DNA of 64,000 bases, taken from NCBI GenBank assembly GCA_037043455.1, contig JAWPHD010001342.1:267673-331672 (forward strand). Direction: 5' to 3'. This document shows, one piece after another, positions 34,598 to 48,100 of the stretch (its first letter is position 1; the number at the start of each line of letters is the position of its first letter). The stretch comes from Cyrtodaria siliqua. Lineage: Eukaryota > Mollusca > Bivalvia > Adapedonta > Hiatellidae. The position numbers and the translations under genes are program-made. A model generated the notes under the pieces. The model worked only from the letters and a program-made list of their open reading frames with translations. It had not been told where the DNA came from and did no database searches.

Positions 34598-35852
34598 TAA
34601 TATGTACATCAATTATATATCATTATAACTGCTATTTTTAGTGGTAAATAAAAAAACCTTAGTTTTAAAAATCGGTTGAAAAATAAACATTTTACAGCTG
34701 AAATGAGTTTTTGATGGGGCTTTTCCCATGCAAATTCCTTGTTGGCGGGACAGCAGAAAATTAAGAAATTGCAAATAACTTCAGTTAGCCTTCATATTTT
34801 GCTATAAAACTTTCAGGGTGTCTAAATTTACGTATATCCAACAATTAAAAACCTTTTTTAGATTCTAAAAAAAATATTTTTTGCAGCAGAATTGCCCCAT
34901 CAAAAACAGATTTCGCGCATGTTTTTATTTTTATTTCTCAACCGATTTTGAAAAGTAAAAGTATTTTTATTTACCACTAAAAATGTTTGTTTCACTGATA
35001 TACAACTTATTTAGGTACTAGATGAACTGTCTAAAAAGTCCAAAAAACCTTTGGCTAAAACAAACGCCCAAACAATAATCCATGTTTAGATTAACATAAC
35101 ATAAACACGTAAAGCTGCCCTACCTAAATTACAATGGAATTATCAAAGTTTGTTTACAGCGGTTCTCACTTATCTTTGAATCACCTTATACTGACAAGGT
35201 TAATTACCGATAGGTTTTGTACATTCATACATCCAGTTCCGTTCTCTATAAAAAGAGATGTCACTTTCCATGTTTAATCAGTTGTGAACAAGCTATGTAA
35301 GAGTTAAATTGTAACAAGCCATGGAAGAGGGAGTTTAGGACAAGCCATATACAATGGATTATTCTATCTTATGCTTTTATGAAACTGTGGATGTCACAGA
35401 ATAAACTATACGATAACATCTAGTCGTTTGTGTGTTATTTCGCTACACACCTGTAACATTGAATGAGGATGTCATAGATATAGTATGGTCTCTTTGAGGT
35501 GTTTAAACCAACCAACGAGATGAGACCATACTCTATTTGTTTTGTAGCATGACCATTTCAGCTGCCTGCAATACTCTAAATTCCTATAACTGGTAGTTAG
35601 AGTGCACCATTTATTCTGACAGGTGTTATTTTCAATTAAACGATTTACGCCTGTGCCAATACAAAATTAATTTCAGTGACCTTGCTACAAAACAGACATA
35701 AGAATGACATGTACAACAGACATATATATCACTAGCTCCAGATATATCAGGGAAGAATACAGCCACATCACCTGTTATACTGAACTAGAGAATAAATTCC
35801 AATTCCTACCACACTTGTCCAAGCACACCCAGGAATGACAATATGACAGAAT

Positions 35853-36172
35853 TGAATTGAATGTTGTTTAACGGCTCATCAACACAGTATAGGTTATTTA
35901 GAGCCGCCCCAGAGAGAGGGGAAGGATACATAGGAATCCGGGAACCTGCACTACTCTTATTATCGAATAGATTCCTATGGTTCTTTAACGTGCTCGGAGG
36001 ATAGACCGATACACGGGACCGCCCGGTTTACGTCCCCATCCGACGGACAAGGTTAAGGGAAAGTGTCTTGCCCAAGAACACACCGACGGAACTCAGTGGC
36101 ACCACGGAGGATTGAACCCGGGGCCTCCGGTTACAAATCCGCCGCGCTACCGACTGCGCCACGCCAGCCCCT
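35853..36172 (-). mobile_element. tRNA-derived SINE
   Basis: On the minus strand: ggggctggcgtggcgcagtc, ggtagcgcggcgg (A box), gtaaccggaggccccg, ggttcaatcc (B box with one base missing). The body has cttgtccgtcggatgggga and ccatagg, and the 3' end lies in a tgttgtttaacggc region. A degraded relative of the body is split by a hAT element at 54375-55015. Confidence 0.8.
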
Positions 36173-37110
36173 ATCCCGGTAAACAAGAATGAGCACTATT
36201 GCAAAGCAATATAACCCTACCGACATGTGTTTTGGAAGCAATAAGTTTGATATTGGCAGTAGCAAAGCTACTGACACCGCTATTTTTATGCAAATTAGCA
36301 TTTTGTTATAATAAAGGGCCATAACCCTGCCATTTTGCTTTTCAAAACCAACCATATTGAAACTAAACCAATATTTACATGTCAGTTATGTTACATGAAA
36401 ATGAAATAACTAAAGTGATCAAAAATTCTTTATCTTATGTCATACGTCTTGACATCTTATGGCATACAGTATAGTGAAAGTAAAAAGGGCCATAACCCTG
36501 TCATTATTTTTTTTTAATCAACCAGAATCAAACACAACACATAGTTTGATACCAAACAGCTTCACAACAAATACAGATTGAATACCTAATCGGTTTTCAG
36601 TACAAAGTTTAAAAGGCCCATAACCAGTTCACCAGTAGTGGACTAGTAATTCTGAGAATCATCAAATAATTTATTTAATAGTGAATAGTCAAATGTCGAT
36701 TTATCTCAATTTCTAAGCCAATAATTGAACCTTTTTTTTTTTAAATCAAAAATAAACTGGTGATGAGGATACATGTTTTATTTTCCACTATCAGTTGCAC
36801 TATGCAAAATGTTAAGAAGGTGCCATTTTAAAATATATTTACAAAAGATTGAAAAATTATTGAATTTTGATTACTGAATTATTATTTTTTGATCTATCGA
36901 AAATGTATTGAATTTATAAAAAGAAAATATTTATTAGGGAAAATGCAGTAACCACTATATAATTGTTATACTTGCATGCATTGAAGTACCTTAATTATTA
37001 TCTTATTTTATTTCACAATTTGTATATTTCTAATCAATCTTTAATCAATCAATAATTTTTTCTACCACATGATAATCCAGTTTTTCCACTATTGTACAGA
37101 AAACATTGTA

Positions 37111-38704
37111 AAACAAGAGGTCAATGACCTTGAAGCTCTACTGATTGATTTTGATTTCAGGAAGTAGTCGCTACAAACTGGTTTTTTGAAAATCTATTTT
37201 TAGCTGTGGCGGCCATCTTGAATTTCCAGCCGACCTGAAATTTTGCCAGGATCAATTAGACATCAAGAGCAACATTCCTGTGAAGTTTCATGAAAATCCG
37301 TCAAGTAGTTTCAGAGGAGTAGTCGCTACAAGTTTTCATTATATAACTCTATGTAAACAAAGATGGCCACTGACAGCCATGTTTAACATTGAATCAAAAT
37401 AATGTTCGACTCGGATAACCATCATGTCATGCTGATCATTTTAGAAAAAGTCCCATATCAATATCTCTTATAGTTTTCAAGAAGTAGTCGCTACAAACTT
37501 ATTTTTTAAAAATCAATTTTTAGCCATGGCGGCCATCTTCAATTTCCGGCCGACTTGAAATTTTGCTAAGATCAATTAGACATCAAGAGCAACATTCGTG
37601 TGAAGTTTCATGAAAATCCGTCAAGTAGTTTCAAAGAGTAGTCGCTACAAGTTATCATTATATAACTCTATGTAAACAAACATGGCCACTGGCAGCCATG
37701 TTTAACGTCGAATCAAAATAATGTTCGACTTGAATAACCATTATGTCATGCTGATCATTTTAGAAAAAGTCCCATATCAATATCACTTATAGTTTTCAAG
37801 AAGTAGTCGCTACAAACTTGTCTTTTGAAAATCTATTTTTAGCCATGGCGGCCATCTTGAATTTCCGGCCGACCTGAAATTTTGCAAGGATCAATAAGAC
37901 ATCAAGAGCAACATTCGTGTGAAGTTTCATGAAAATCCGTCAAGTATTTTCAGAGGAGTAGTCGCTACAAGTTTTCATTATATAACTCTATGTAAACAAA
38001 GATGGCTACTGGCAGCCATGTTTAACGTCGAATAAAAATAATGTTCGACTCGGATAACCATCATGTCATGCTGATAAATTTAGAAAAAGTCCCATATCAA
38101 TATCTCTTATAGTTTTCAAGAAGTAGTCGCTACAAACTTATTTTTTAAAAATCTATTTTTAGCCGTGGCGGCCATCTTGAATTTCCGGCCGACCTGAAAT
38201 TTTGCTAGGATCAATTAGACATCAAGAGCAACATTCCTGTGAAGTTTCATGAAAATCCGTCAAGTAGTTTCAGAGGAGTAGTCGCTACAAGTTTTCATTA
38301 TATAACTCTATGTAAACAAAGATGGCCGCTGGCAGCCATGTTTAACGTCGAATCAAAACGATTTTCGACAAGGACCAACATCATGTCATGCTGATCATTT
38401 TAGAAAAAGTCCCATAGCAATATCCCTTAGAGTTTTCAAGAAGTAGTCGCTACAAACTTGTTTTTTAAAAACCTATTTTTAGATTTGGCGGCCATCTTGG
38501 ATTTCACATCTACATGAATTTTTGCTAGGATCAACTAGATCTACTTCATGGGCAACATTTCTGTAAAGTTTCATGAAAATCCATTCAGTAGTTTCAGAGG
38601 AGTAGTCGCTACAAAAAAAAGTTAACGGACGGACAGACGGACGGACGACGGACACCGCACCACGGCATAAGCTCTGCTGATCTCTGATCAGTAGAGCTAA
38701 AAAT
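37111..38704 (+). mobile_element. Tandem-cored dispersed element (pearl/HINE-like), four to five internal repeats
   Basis: 5' end aaacaagaggtcaatgacct. Internal units of ~335-345 bp share caagaagtagtcgctacaaa, ggcggccatcttgaatttc, acatcaagagcaacattc, aaagatggccactg and atcatgtcatgctgatcat. After the core come ggacggacagacgg, accacggcataagctctgct and a strong terminal hairpin (gctctgctgatc / gatcagtagagc) directly followed by ctaaaa. Hairpin + CTAA and an internal tandem core are features of non-autonomous Helitron/Helentron-type (HINE, pearl) elements known from bivalves; assignment to that class is inference. Other large copies: 43845-45109, 48101-49268, 51528-53240, 59029-60932. Confidence 0.8.
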
Positions 38705-39001
38705 CTGAATTTAAAATATGTAATTTTAGACAAAAAAGCTCTTTTTCTTTTTTAAACATATTTCAAAATACAGATTTTTTTTCATTCTGAAAATAAACAG
38801 ATGAACTAAAATGTTTTTTTTACAGCAGAGTAAAAATTTAAAATATTGAATTCAACTTCATACCCATAAGCCGTTCTACGCACATCAATTTCCTGGAAAT
38901 ATATTTATTACAAATATGTATCGGCATTTAAGTTCTACCTTTTTTACAAGCATTTATTTGAGCATTTTAGTAACGTGAACTTATTCATTCGGAATACTCA
39001 C

Positions 39002-39254
39002 TATTACTCTAGTAACTGCTGCGAACGCTTCACTTGCGTACTGCACCATCAAAGTTATAACGCCCATCACAGTCTGTGCTATCAAAAACAACAACGGGAG
39101 ACTCGTGTACAGATTCTTCACGCGTAGCCCCTCGCCGGCGAAGGCAGTCACAACAACAACAACAACTAGATACATCAATCGAGGGCCTAGGACCCAAGTA
39201 CATGCAGCAAGAGCTGAAAGAACTTTTGATCGCCATATAAAGTGTTTCTCACAC
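39002..39254 (-). CDS. ABCC4: Variable TM5-TM6 exon, copy H (ABCC4-like)
   Basis: A 253-nt exon (1 + 84 codons, phase 2 to 0). It begins CEKHFIWRSKVLSALAACTW, has helix LMYLVVVVVVTAFAG and second helix YTSLPLLFLIAQTVMGVI, and ends AFAAVTRVI. Acceptor tttttcag, donor gtgagt. It is the sister of copy F despite 17 kb and copy G lying between them, so duplication was not strictly neighbour by neighbour, or later insertions separated them. Confidence 0.88.
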
Positions 39255-39339
39255 CTGAAAAATTGAAGTTGTCACATTGTCTTAGAGATTAATATTCTAA
39301 CAAACAAGTGTAAGGGCATAGCACTCTCGCTTTCTATCT

Positions 39340-40780
39340 GCTTATATATTTGAGTTATGCATGCTATTTGCTTGCATGGTGTGGGCATTGCTACATCATT
39401 CTTGCTTTCCACCTGCTTGCAAGGTGTGAGCATGAAAGTCTAGCACTCTTGTTGTTTAACTGCTTATCTTAGTCCTGTTTGCTATTTGCATGCATGGTGT
39501 GGGCCTGGAAGTCAAGCGTTCTTGCTTTCCAACTGATTATTTGCGGCATACATGCTATTTACTTGCACAGTGTTGGCATGTACTTCTAGCATTGTTGCTT
39601 CCTAACTGCTTGAGTAAACATCCTAATTATTTGCTAGTTGCTTGCATGGTGAGTGAGGGCTTGAAAGTCAAGCATTTTTGATTTCAAACTGTTTGAATTA
39701 TGCATGCTATTTGCTATTTGCTTGCATGGTGTGGACTTGGCAGTCATTGAGCATTCTTGCTTTCCACCTTCTTGCAAGGTGTGGGCATGAACGTCTAGCA
39801 CTCTTGTTGTTTAACTGCTTATCTTAGTCCTGCATGCTATTTGCATGCATGGTGTGGGCATGGAAGTCAAGCGTTCTTGCTTTCCAACTGATTATTTGAG
39901 GCATACATGCAATTTGCTTGCACAGTGCTGGCATGTACTTCTAGCATTCTTGCTTCCCAACTGCTTTGAGTAAACATCCTAATTATTTGCTAGTTGCTTG
40001 CATGGTGTGGGCATGAAAGTCAAGCATTCTTGATTTCAAACTGATTTAGTTATGCATGCTATTTGCTATTTGCTTGCTTGGTGTGGACTTGGCAGTCAGA
40101 GCATTCTTGCTTTCCAGCTGATTAATTCAGGCATGCAAGTTGTGGGAATGTACTTCTAGCATTATTGCTTCCCAACAGTTACTGCTTATTTGAGTCAAAC
40201 ATTAAATCAAACTGCTTTAGTCCTGTATGCTATTTAGATGCATGATGTGGGCATGGAAGTCAAGCATTCTAGCTTTCCATCTGATTGAGTTATGCATGCT
40301 ACTTGCTTGCGTGGTGTGGACATGGAAGTCAATAATTATTGATTTCCAACTGATTATTTGAGGCATGCATGCTATTTGCTTGCATGGTGTGGGCATGTAC
40401 TTCTAGCATTCTTGCTTCTCAACTGCTTATATGTCAAATATACTATTTGCTTGCATGGTGTGGGCATGGAAGTCTAAAATTCTAGCTTTCCAACTGCTTG
40501 AGCCAAACATGCTATTTGTTGCATAGTGTGAGCGTGAGTCAAGCATTCTAGCTTTCCAACTGATTATTTGAGTTATGCATGCTATTTGCTATTTGACTGC
40601 ATGGTGTCCAGCATTCTTGCTTTCAACTGCTTTTTTGATGCATGCATGCACTTTGGTTGCATGGTGTGGTCATGGTGTAGGCATGGAAGTCTAGCACTAC
40701 TATTTGCTATTTGCTTGCACGGGGCAGACATGGAAGTCTAGGATGCCTGCTTTCCGACTGCTTATTTGAGTCTTGCATGG
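39340..40780 (+). repeat. Minisatellite, ~75-bp unit
   Basis: About 18-20 diverged units with gcatgctatttgcttgcat, ggtgtgggcatggaagtca, agcattcttgctttccaact and gcttatttgagt. Unit length is irregular. No gene. Confidence 0.85.
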
Positions 40781-40824
40781 TCAACCCTTCAAAAAATGCC
40801 ATCATTTATTTGAGGATTGAATTC

Positions 40825-40975
40825 GAAATTTCGATCTTTTTAAGGGCTATGAAAAACAATAGGCTAGTTTGAAGTGTGTGAAGCCCAAAGGGTTTCTCTC
40901 TAACTTTAAACTAGCTAATGTTTTTCATGCCCAGAGAAACATCAAAATATCAAATTCAATCCTTATATTTACATT
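40825..40975. mobile_element. Short foldback (MITE-like)
   Basis: ggattgaattcgaaatttcg/agggctatgaaaaacaat and attagctagtttaaa/attgaatttgatat-type arms are inverted around cccaaagggtttctctc. Non-coding. Confidence 0.5.
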
Positions 40976-41127
40976 ATGTTTGTTCTATCTGTCTTTCAGA
41001 CTTTAATAATGTAATAATGCATTGTATTAAATTTTGTGCTAAAAATAGTGTTTTTAAGCTGTAATGTTGGAACAGCAACCTTGCCAAAATTGCCAGACGT
41101 CAAATAGCACGAGAACATCAAGATGAT

Positions 41128-41395
41128 TTGTTTGTTTTGTTTATTTGTTTATATGGTCTTTTACGTCATTTTCAACACACGCAAGGTTATATATGATGGT
41201 CGATTTTTTATTTATTTTTTGGTGGAGGCAGACCACCCACTTTTCCTGGGTAGAACCAGTACTGAACACCTCCCGCCATCCGTAAGAATTGACACTTTCT
41301 CACTCTTACAAGTCGTGCTCACAGTGGGATTCGAACCCACAGCGGTGGAAGACAAAGATTTACAACGCAAACATCAAGATGACGTAACGTCTTAC
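41128..41395 (-). mobile_element. tRNA-derived SINE
   Basis: On the minus strand a B box, gtgggttcgaatcccactg, near 41330, preceded by a degenerate head. The body has gtactggttctacccagg and tgcctccaccaaaa and ends in the tgaaaatgacgtaaaa tail. Relatives at 23970-24128 and 54150-54370. Confidence 0.7.
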
Positions 41396-41974
41396 GAATA
41401 AAACAAGTTCATCCGACAAATAAAATACACCGTGTTTGTTTTAGCTCCACCTCAAAAGAAAATGTTTTTCTCTGGTAATTAAAATGCAACAGGGTAATGT
41501 GTTTCATTTAAAGGCAATACAATAGAAATGTAAATATTATTAACACATTTATGTCTTTAAGCTTCAGACAGCAAACAAGAGCCAGATTGAAAGTAGACAG
41601 AAAAGCAGTGCAGAATTACTGCATACATGTTCTATCAAACGTACTGCAAGAGAAAGCTGTAATACTGACCTTGACTATACCCAGTTGTCACTCAATGTCA
41701 GAGCTTTTTTACCTTATGTAATGGAGGCCTGTAAAAGGCCTCTTCCTTACTGAAAACTTGGCTGTTTTTCCCAATTGTGGCAGAAATATTTCCCAATCAG
41801 AAAGCAGCAGTCTCTCAGAATTTATGAAAAAGCATTAATTTTGTAACTTGTATTTTTCTGTTGCGTCGGTTCTGACTGAGAAGTCAGTAATTATAAGTAA
41901 TTATAAAAACACAATCTCATTAAAATCATATCCTAATTGCGAGGATACTCTCTGCTGTATGAGTGTCACTTTTG

Positions 41975-42200
41975 GTCGAGTGTCGAGATGCCGATTTTTT
42001 TCTTGTAACTCGCAACCCACTATTTTTCTTGTAACTAGCAACTCGCTTTTTTTTTCTTGTAACTCACAACTCGTTTTTTTCTTGTAACTCGCAACTCACT
42101 TTTCGCATTTACTAAGTTGTTTTCAGCTTGTAACTCGCAGTTTTTTGGCTTGTAACTCGCAACTCGCTCTTTGTAACTCGCAACTCAACACTCGACAAAA
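41975..42200 (+). repeat. Minisatellite, ~24-bp unit (cttgtaactcgcaactcg)
   Basis: About eight units of cttgtaactcgcaactcg with variable T-runs, flanked by ggtcgagtgtcgag on the left and the inverse cactcgac on the right. Confidence 0.85.
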
Positions 42201-42394
42201 AGAAACCCTCCTGCTGTATAGGATCTGACAACACTGCCTTGGAGGTCATGTCAGAGCAACCTTTCATCTAATCAATATGCATGAGAAGATGAACTAAATT
42301 CAACCAAAGAAATCGCGCGTTTCTTATGCACTTTTGATGATGTTAGACCTCAACAAATGAAAATCCACATAAAACACATAGATCTATATCCGAA

Positions 42395-43103
42395 ACAAGA
42401 GGTCAATGACCTTGAAGCTCTACTGATAGGTTTTGATAGCTAGATCAGCATTCCTATGAAGCATCATGAAAATCTGTAAAATAGTTTCAGAGGAGTAGTT
42501 GCTCCAGTTTATACTTTATAACTCTATGTAAACAAAGATGGCCACTGACGACCACATTTAATGTCAAATCAAAATAATTTTTAACAGACAACAACATCAA
42601 GTCATGCTGATTATTTTAGAAAAAGTCCCATTCAATATCACTTATAGTTGTCAAGAAGTAGACGCAACAAATTTGTTTTTTTTTTAAATCTATTTTTAGC
42701 TGTGGTGGCCATCTTGAATTTCCGACCTCAAATTTTGCTAGGATCAACTAGACATCAAGCTCAACATTCCTGTGAAGCTGCATGAAAATCCATCAAGTAG
42801 TTTCAGAGGAGTAGTCGCAACAAGTTTTTACTATATAACGCTATGTAATCAAAGATGGCCGCTGGCAGCCATGTTTAACGTCGATTCAAAACGATTTTCG
42901 AAAAGGACCAACATCATGTCATGCTGATCATTTGAGAAAAAGTCCCATATCAATATCACTTATAGTTTTCATAAAGTAGTCGCTACAAACTTGTCTTTTA
43001 AAAATCTATTTTTAGCTTTGGTGGCCATCTTGGATTTCACATCAATATGAATTTTTGCTAGGATCAACTAGACTTCATGGGCAACATTTCTGTAAAGTTT
43101 CAA
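42395..43103 (+). mobile_element. Tandem-cored dispersed element, 3'-replaced copy
   Basis: Normal 5' start (acaagaggtcaatgacctt) and two internal units. At about 43104 the sequence switches to a different repeat element instead of the family 3' end. Confidence 0.75.
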
Positions 43104-43755
43104 GACTAGATGGGTGTTCCGCAGAACACGTGTGGCGCCTGTCAGCGCTATGTCAGTTTAACAAGGTTTTTTGGACCCAGATAATTTGACCTTGACAAAC
43201 TGGCCTAAGTTTTCGTGAAGAAAAAAATGAGTATTTAACCCATACAATGACCTTCAGTGTGACCTTGTCGCTGTTGTCATGACAAGTATATATTGAAAGA
43301 CTGATGAAGAAATAAAAAGAATTGAACAAGTTATGGCCGTTAACTTTTCGTAAAGAAAAGTGTATTTAACCCATATAATGACCTTCAGTGTGACCTTGAC
43401 CTTTCTATTTTAGTACGGTCATGTCAGTGTTGTCATGATGAGTATATATTGCAAGTTTGATGAAGAAATATCAAGAAATGAAAAAATTATAGCCAACGTT
43501 AAGTTTTCGTGAATAAAAAAACTAGTATTTCACCCATATAATGACCTTCAGTGCGACCTTGACCTTTATATTTTTGTATGGTCATGTCGGTGTTGTCATG
43601 ATGAGTATATATTGAAAGTTTGATGAAGAAATATCAAGAAATGAGGAAGTTATAGCCAACGTTAAGTTTTCGTGACGGACTGACTGATTGACAGATGGAT
43701 GACAAAGTGATCCCTATGTATCGCAGTTTTCTTCAGTAGAGATAAAAAGATAAAG
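43104..43755 (+). repeat. ~135-bp tandem repeat element
   Basis: Three units with gtatttaacccatataatga, ccttcagtgtgaccttgac and tatattgaaagtttgatgaa, ending gacggactgactgattgaca and cagtagagataaaa. It belongs to the same broad style of dispersed element as its neighbours. Confidence 0.7.
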
Positions 43756-43844
43756 TCTTCGTGTGTTATTGCTGTGGATTGCATGATAATTTTTAAAAAA
43801 ATGCTCTTCGTGTGTTATTGCTGTGGATTGCACCATAGATTTTA

Positions 43845-45109
43845 AAACAAGAGGTCAATGACCTTGAAGCTCTACTGATTGATTTTGATTTCAGGAAGTA
43901 GTCGCTACAGACTTATTTTTTGAAAATCTATTTCTAACCGTGGCGGCCATCTTGAATTTCCGGCCGACCTGAAATTATGCTAGGATCAATTAGACATTAA
44001 GAGCAACATTCCTGTGAAGTTTCATGAAAATCCGTCAAGTAGTTTCAGAGGAGTAGTCGCTAGAAGTTTTCATTATATAACTCTATATAAACAAAGATGG
44101 CCGCTGGCAGCCATGTTTAACGTCAAATCAAAACGATTTTCAACAAGGACAAACATCATGTCATACTGATCATTTTAGAAAAAGTCCCATATCAATATCT
44201 CTTATAGTTTTGAAGAAGTAGTCGCTACAAACTTATTTATTTTAAATCTATTTTTAGCTGTGGCGGCCATCTTGAATTTCCGGCCAACCTGAAGTTTTTC
44301 TAGGATCAACTAGACATCAAGAGCAAAATTCCTGTGAAGTTTCATGAACATCCGTCAAGTAGTTTCAGGAGTAGTCGCTACAGGTTTTTACTATATAACT
44401 CTATGTAACCAAAGATGGCCACTGGCAGCCATGTTTAACGTCGAATCAAAATAATTTTCCACAAGGATCAACATCATGTCATGCTGATCATTTTAGAAAA
44501 AGTCCCATATCAATATCACTTATAGTTTTCAAGAAGTAGTCGCAACAAACTTATTTTTTAAAAATCTATTTTTAGCTGTGTCGGCCATCTTGAATTTCTG
44601 GCAGATCTGAAATTTTGCTAGGATCAATTAGACATCAAGAGCAACATTCCTTTTAAGTTTCATGACAATCCGCCAAGTAGTTTCAGAGAAGTAGTCGCTA
44701 CAAGTTTTTACTATATAACTCTATGTAAACAAAGATGGCCGCTGGCAGCCATGTTTAACGTTGAATCAAAACGATTTTTGCCAAGGATCAACATCATTTC
44801 ATGCTGATCATTTTCGAAAAAGTCCCATATCAATATCACTTATAGTTTTCAAGAAGTAGTCGCTACAAACTTGTATTTTAAAACTTTATTTTTAGCTTTG
44901 GCGGCCATCTTGGATTTCACATCAACATGAATTTTTGCTAGGATCAACTAGACTTTATGGGCAACATTTCTGTAAAGTTTCATGAATATCCATCCAGTAG
45001 TTTCAGAGGAGTTGTCGCTACAAATAAAAGTTTACGGACAGACAGACGGACGACGGATGCCGCACCACGGCATAAGCTCTGCTGATCTCTGATCAGTCGA
45101 GCTAAAAAT
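43845..45109 (+). mobile_element. Tandem-cored dispersed element, three to four internal repeats
   Basis: Start aaacaagaggtcaatgacct, end gatcagtcgagctaaaaa. Same unit blocks as 37111-38704. Confidence 0.8.
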
Positions 45110-45255
45110 GCACTAAATGACATGTTTTACAACCAAGAATACGAAAAAAAATCATGAGCGCGCGCCGAGGTCATGTTTTTTTGAAAACATTCAAAACAGT
45201 AATCGTGATTATTCAGAGATAAGGTTTTCTAAATAGTATGTCTTAGTATGTCTGG

Positions 45256-45354
45256 CCCGCTTAGCTCAGCTGATGGCGATGTCGGCTATTGCGATGTGGT
45301 ATTATTATTACCTGCGAGTGTAACTTTAGCGTGGGTTCAATCCCACGAAGCGGT
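45256..45354 (+). other. tRNA-like sequence (pseudogene or SINE head)
   Basis: cccgcttagctcagctgatg gives an acceptor/A-box start and aagcggt closes six of seven acceptor pairs. gtgggttcaatcccac gives a 5-bp T stem, but the loop has six bases instead of seven. About 45 bases sit where an anticodon arm plus variable arm or intron would be, without a clear 7-nt anticodon loop. Probably not an active tRNA gene. Confidence 0.4.
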
Positions 45355-48100
45355 ACAATTTTGTTTTTATTGAATTCCGTCAATCTTGTTTTTTTTCCCC
45401 GGTAAATATTTAATTGGTTGGTGTTATGTTTGTCAACGCAATTATTTTGTGTTTTATAAGCTAAAAGTTACGGAAATTGTCTCTTTCAATACTGAGCGTT
45501 GACTGCTCCACAGCGTTTGACTGAAACGTGAAGCAGTCTATACCGAGCAATTTTGTAGGCTGAAATCTGATTGGCTAATTGTAAGGTCAATCTGATGTGA
45601 CCTCCAATGCAGTGTTGCCAGATCCTTAGTAGCGTAGAGTATCGTAGCGTGATAACAGGTCTGATTTTAATGAGATTTTTTTAATACTGGATAACGATAT
45701 AAATAAAGCATTATAGTTTTGTCATATTTACTTAAAACAGACTATTAAATCATTTTAGAATTATTTGATTTTTAGAATTTTGTGATTCTTGGTTTCAAGA
45801 AACTCAATACTCAATGAGTGATACAAACAGTCTTAATCTGTTTCTCACAGCAATTAAAAGGATCAGTCAGTTCTGAGAACACACTGAGGGACATCATAAT
45901 AGCATGACGTGACATCATAATACCAGGTTGTGATAACATAATGTCCTGATAGAAGCAACCAAATGAAAATATGAATGAAGCATTCTGATTGGTTCAGTGA
46001 TAAAAATTGGACCAATGAAACCAGTTAATTTAAAACTCATTCTCAGAACACATTGAGGTTTTACTTGACATTGAGTAATGAGGTTCCTGAAATGCAGAAA
46101 TACAAAATTCTAATAATTAAATAATTCTGAAATTATTTAATAGACTGTTTTAATTGATGAAATCTTACATCTTTCCCAAAATGAGAAATAAGCCTCTTCC
46201 GAATTTTCCGGAAAAAAGCCCTGGCAGTCCATGACTTTGTCAATCAATCAATCTAATACATGTACCTCCGACAAACATTAGCATGTGCAACTTGATTTAT
46301 ATAATACAACCCATTGTCAATATACTCTGACATCAACAAAAGGGGCAGAGATATTTAAGGACTGGCGTAAGACTATTCTTGCAAAAAGAGTTCTTACTGG
46401 TCCGTACAATAAATGTCCATGGTGTGCTAACCAATGCTGGGAAGCAGTTGACAATTCATGATCGATTGACAATTCATGATCGATCATCAGAACTTGTAAC
46501 CAATCAATGAGCGATCATTAATCAATTAATATGGCTTCTGCATTAGACACTTTACACCAGTGTAAGCACTTTTCCGACTAAAGTGAAGAAAAGAAACACA
46601 TACTACAAGCATATTCTGGTCATTAAAAGCAAATTAATAAAGCTGACCAAGCAATTAGTTTAAGCTATTATAAGTTGTGTTATCTATATACTGAAACGCA
46701 AAAGAAGCGCAATTGTATATTGTATATACTGCACACTTAATTGCACATAATATTGCAAAGAAATCCAAAGATATTTTGTAAAAAAAAAGTTGCAGTTAAT
46801 TAGAGAAAGGATGTTGTAGACGTTTTAATCACACTACACCTTGTAAGGCCAAACAAAAAAATGTGTGTAGTTCAGGTAACCCGACCGACCCTATTTTAAG
46901 GGGCCGACCCTAAAACTTTTTATGCAAAAATAAAAAAGTGCCGATAGAAGGTTGACTGTTTTACCCATATTTGTCAGTTTTATCCAGGACTACATACATC
47001 CTAAGAAGAATTTGTCCTTGTTTTCAGTATAAGATCAATACCATACATGTGATATCTCACACTGTGAGACCAAAACTCACAAAATTTTGTATCTTCAGAA
47101 GTGGAAAATCTGTTAGATTTGAACATCTCACTGAAAAAAGAGTGAAATGAAAATAAATTTAAAGGCTCTTTAATGACAGTTTCCTATTATATTCCATCAT
47201 CAAATGCTTTAAAAAGCTTAAACGTATGAAAATATTTGATGATTTCACATATACATTATTTTTATAGAATCTCACAGATTTTGGACAAATCTCCCTTAAA
47301 AAATTCTTAATCTTCCAGACTGTAATTTCTAAACACAATGGTGGGTGGAGGTTACTGATATTTACTATTTCATGTACATGTATTACATGTTAAACAATGG
47401 AGAATCAAAATATCCCAAAATCATAGAACAGCAAAAGACAAAATCCCACAGATATGTTTGCGATCAAGGTAAATAACAATAACTGCAAAAGCAATAAACT
47501 TTCTTGAACGAAAAGGCAGGGCACAATTAGCCATTTCAGATATGTTTTATTAAACTGCAATCAGACAAGGGTGGAAGCTTGTTTGGCCTAGGCCTTTAAC
47601 AAACAGATACGGCCAATAGAGACACCTAAATTTCAAACTGACAGCAACCAAGAAGATTCCAGTGGGAAATGCTGGCAAATCTGGATTCTATCTGCTATCC
47701 AATTGAGTCATGCACAAATCACAAAGTGCCATCACACCGACAAAAAAAGTTACGGCTTCTAATTAATTTCATGTAAAAGTTATTTCAAAGACAATTGAGA
47801 ATAATATTATATGAGATTTGCTTTAATGCAATTTACGATAATTGTATGGGTTTCACCATCCTTGCCATCAACATCACCATCATCATCATAAATTGCATTC
47901 ATAATCCGCAATTGGCATCCATTTGCCATTCAATTTGTCATTCAATCTCTTTCTAGTTAAAACAAACAGGATATGTTAACTTCAATCTTTAAACCTGTTG
48001 TTTAGGTGCAGCGAAGAAGAAGTATTAGAACAACTGATGCAAAAGGAGGTTACTTGCTTCAGAACATCTGTGTTAGTCATGTAGATATGCTAATATGAAT
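45355..48100 (-). other. Intronic stretch without recognised exons
   Basis: Contains a degraded relative of the hAT element of 54541 at about 46430-46700 (atcgatcatcagaac, gatcattaatcaattaatat) and one end of the 3473-4430 foldback family at 46838-46915. I see nothing else that can be named. Confidence 0.5.

Larger units (their letters stand above)
33006..35077. mobile_element. ~2-kb TIR element split by a hAT-like insertion
   Basis: Left end attgttcggggcgtttgttt, cagccaaaggttttt. Right end aaaaacctttggctaaaaca, aacgcccaaacaat, which is the left end inverted (~38 bp). Inside are the segment shared with 10275-10715, the insertion at 33099-34228, and a second inverted pair (34633-34722 with 34903-34990, around gatggggc/gccccatc). 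No transposase was recognised, so it is non-autonomous. Confidence 0.7.
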
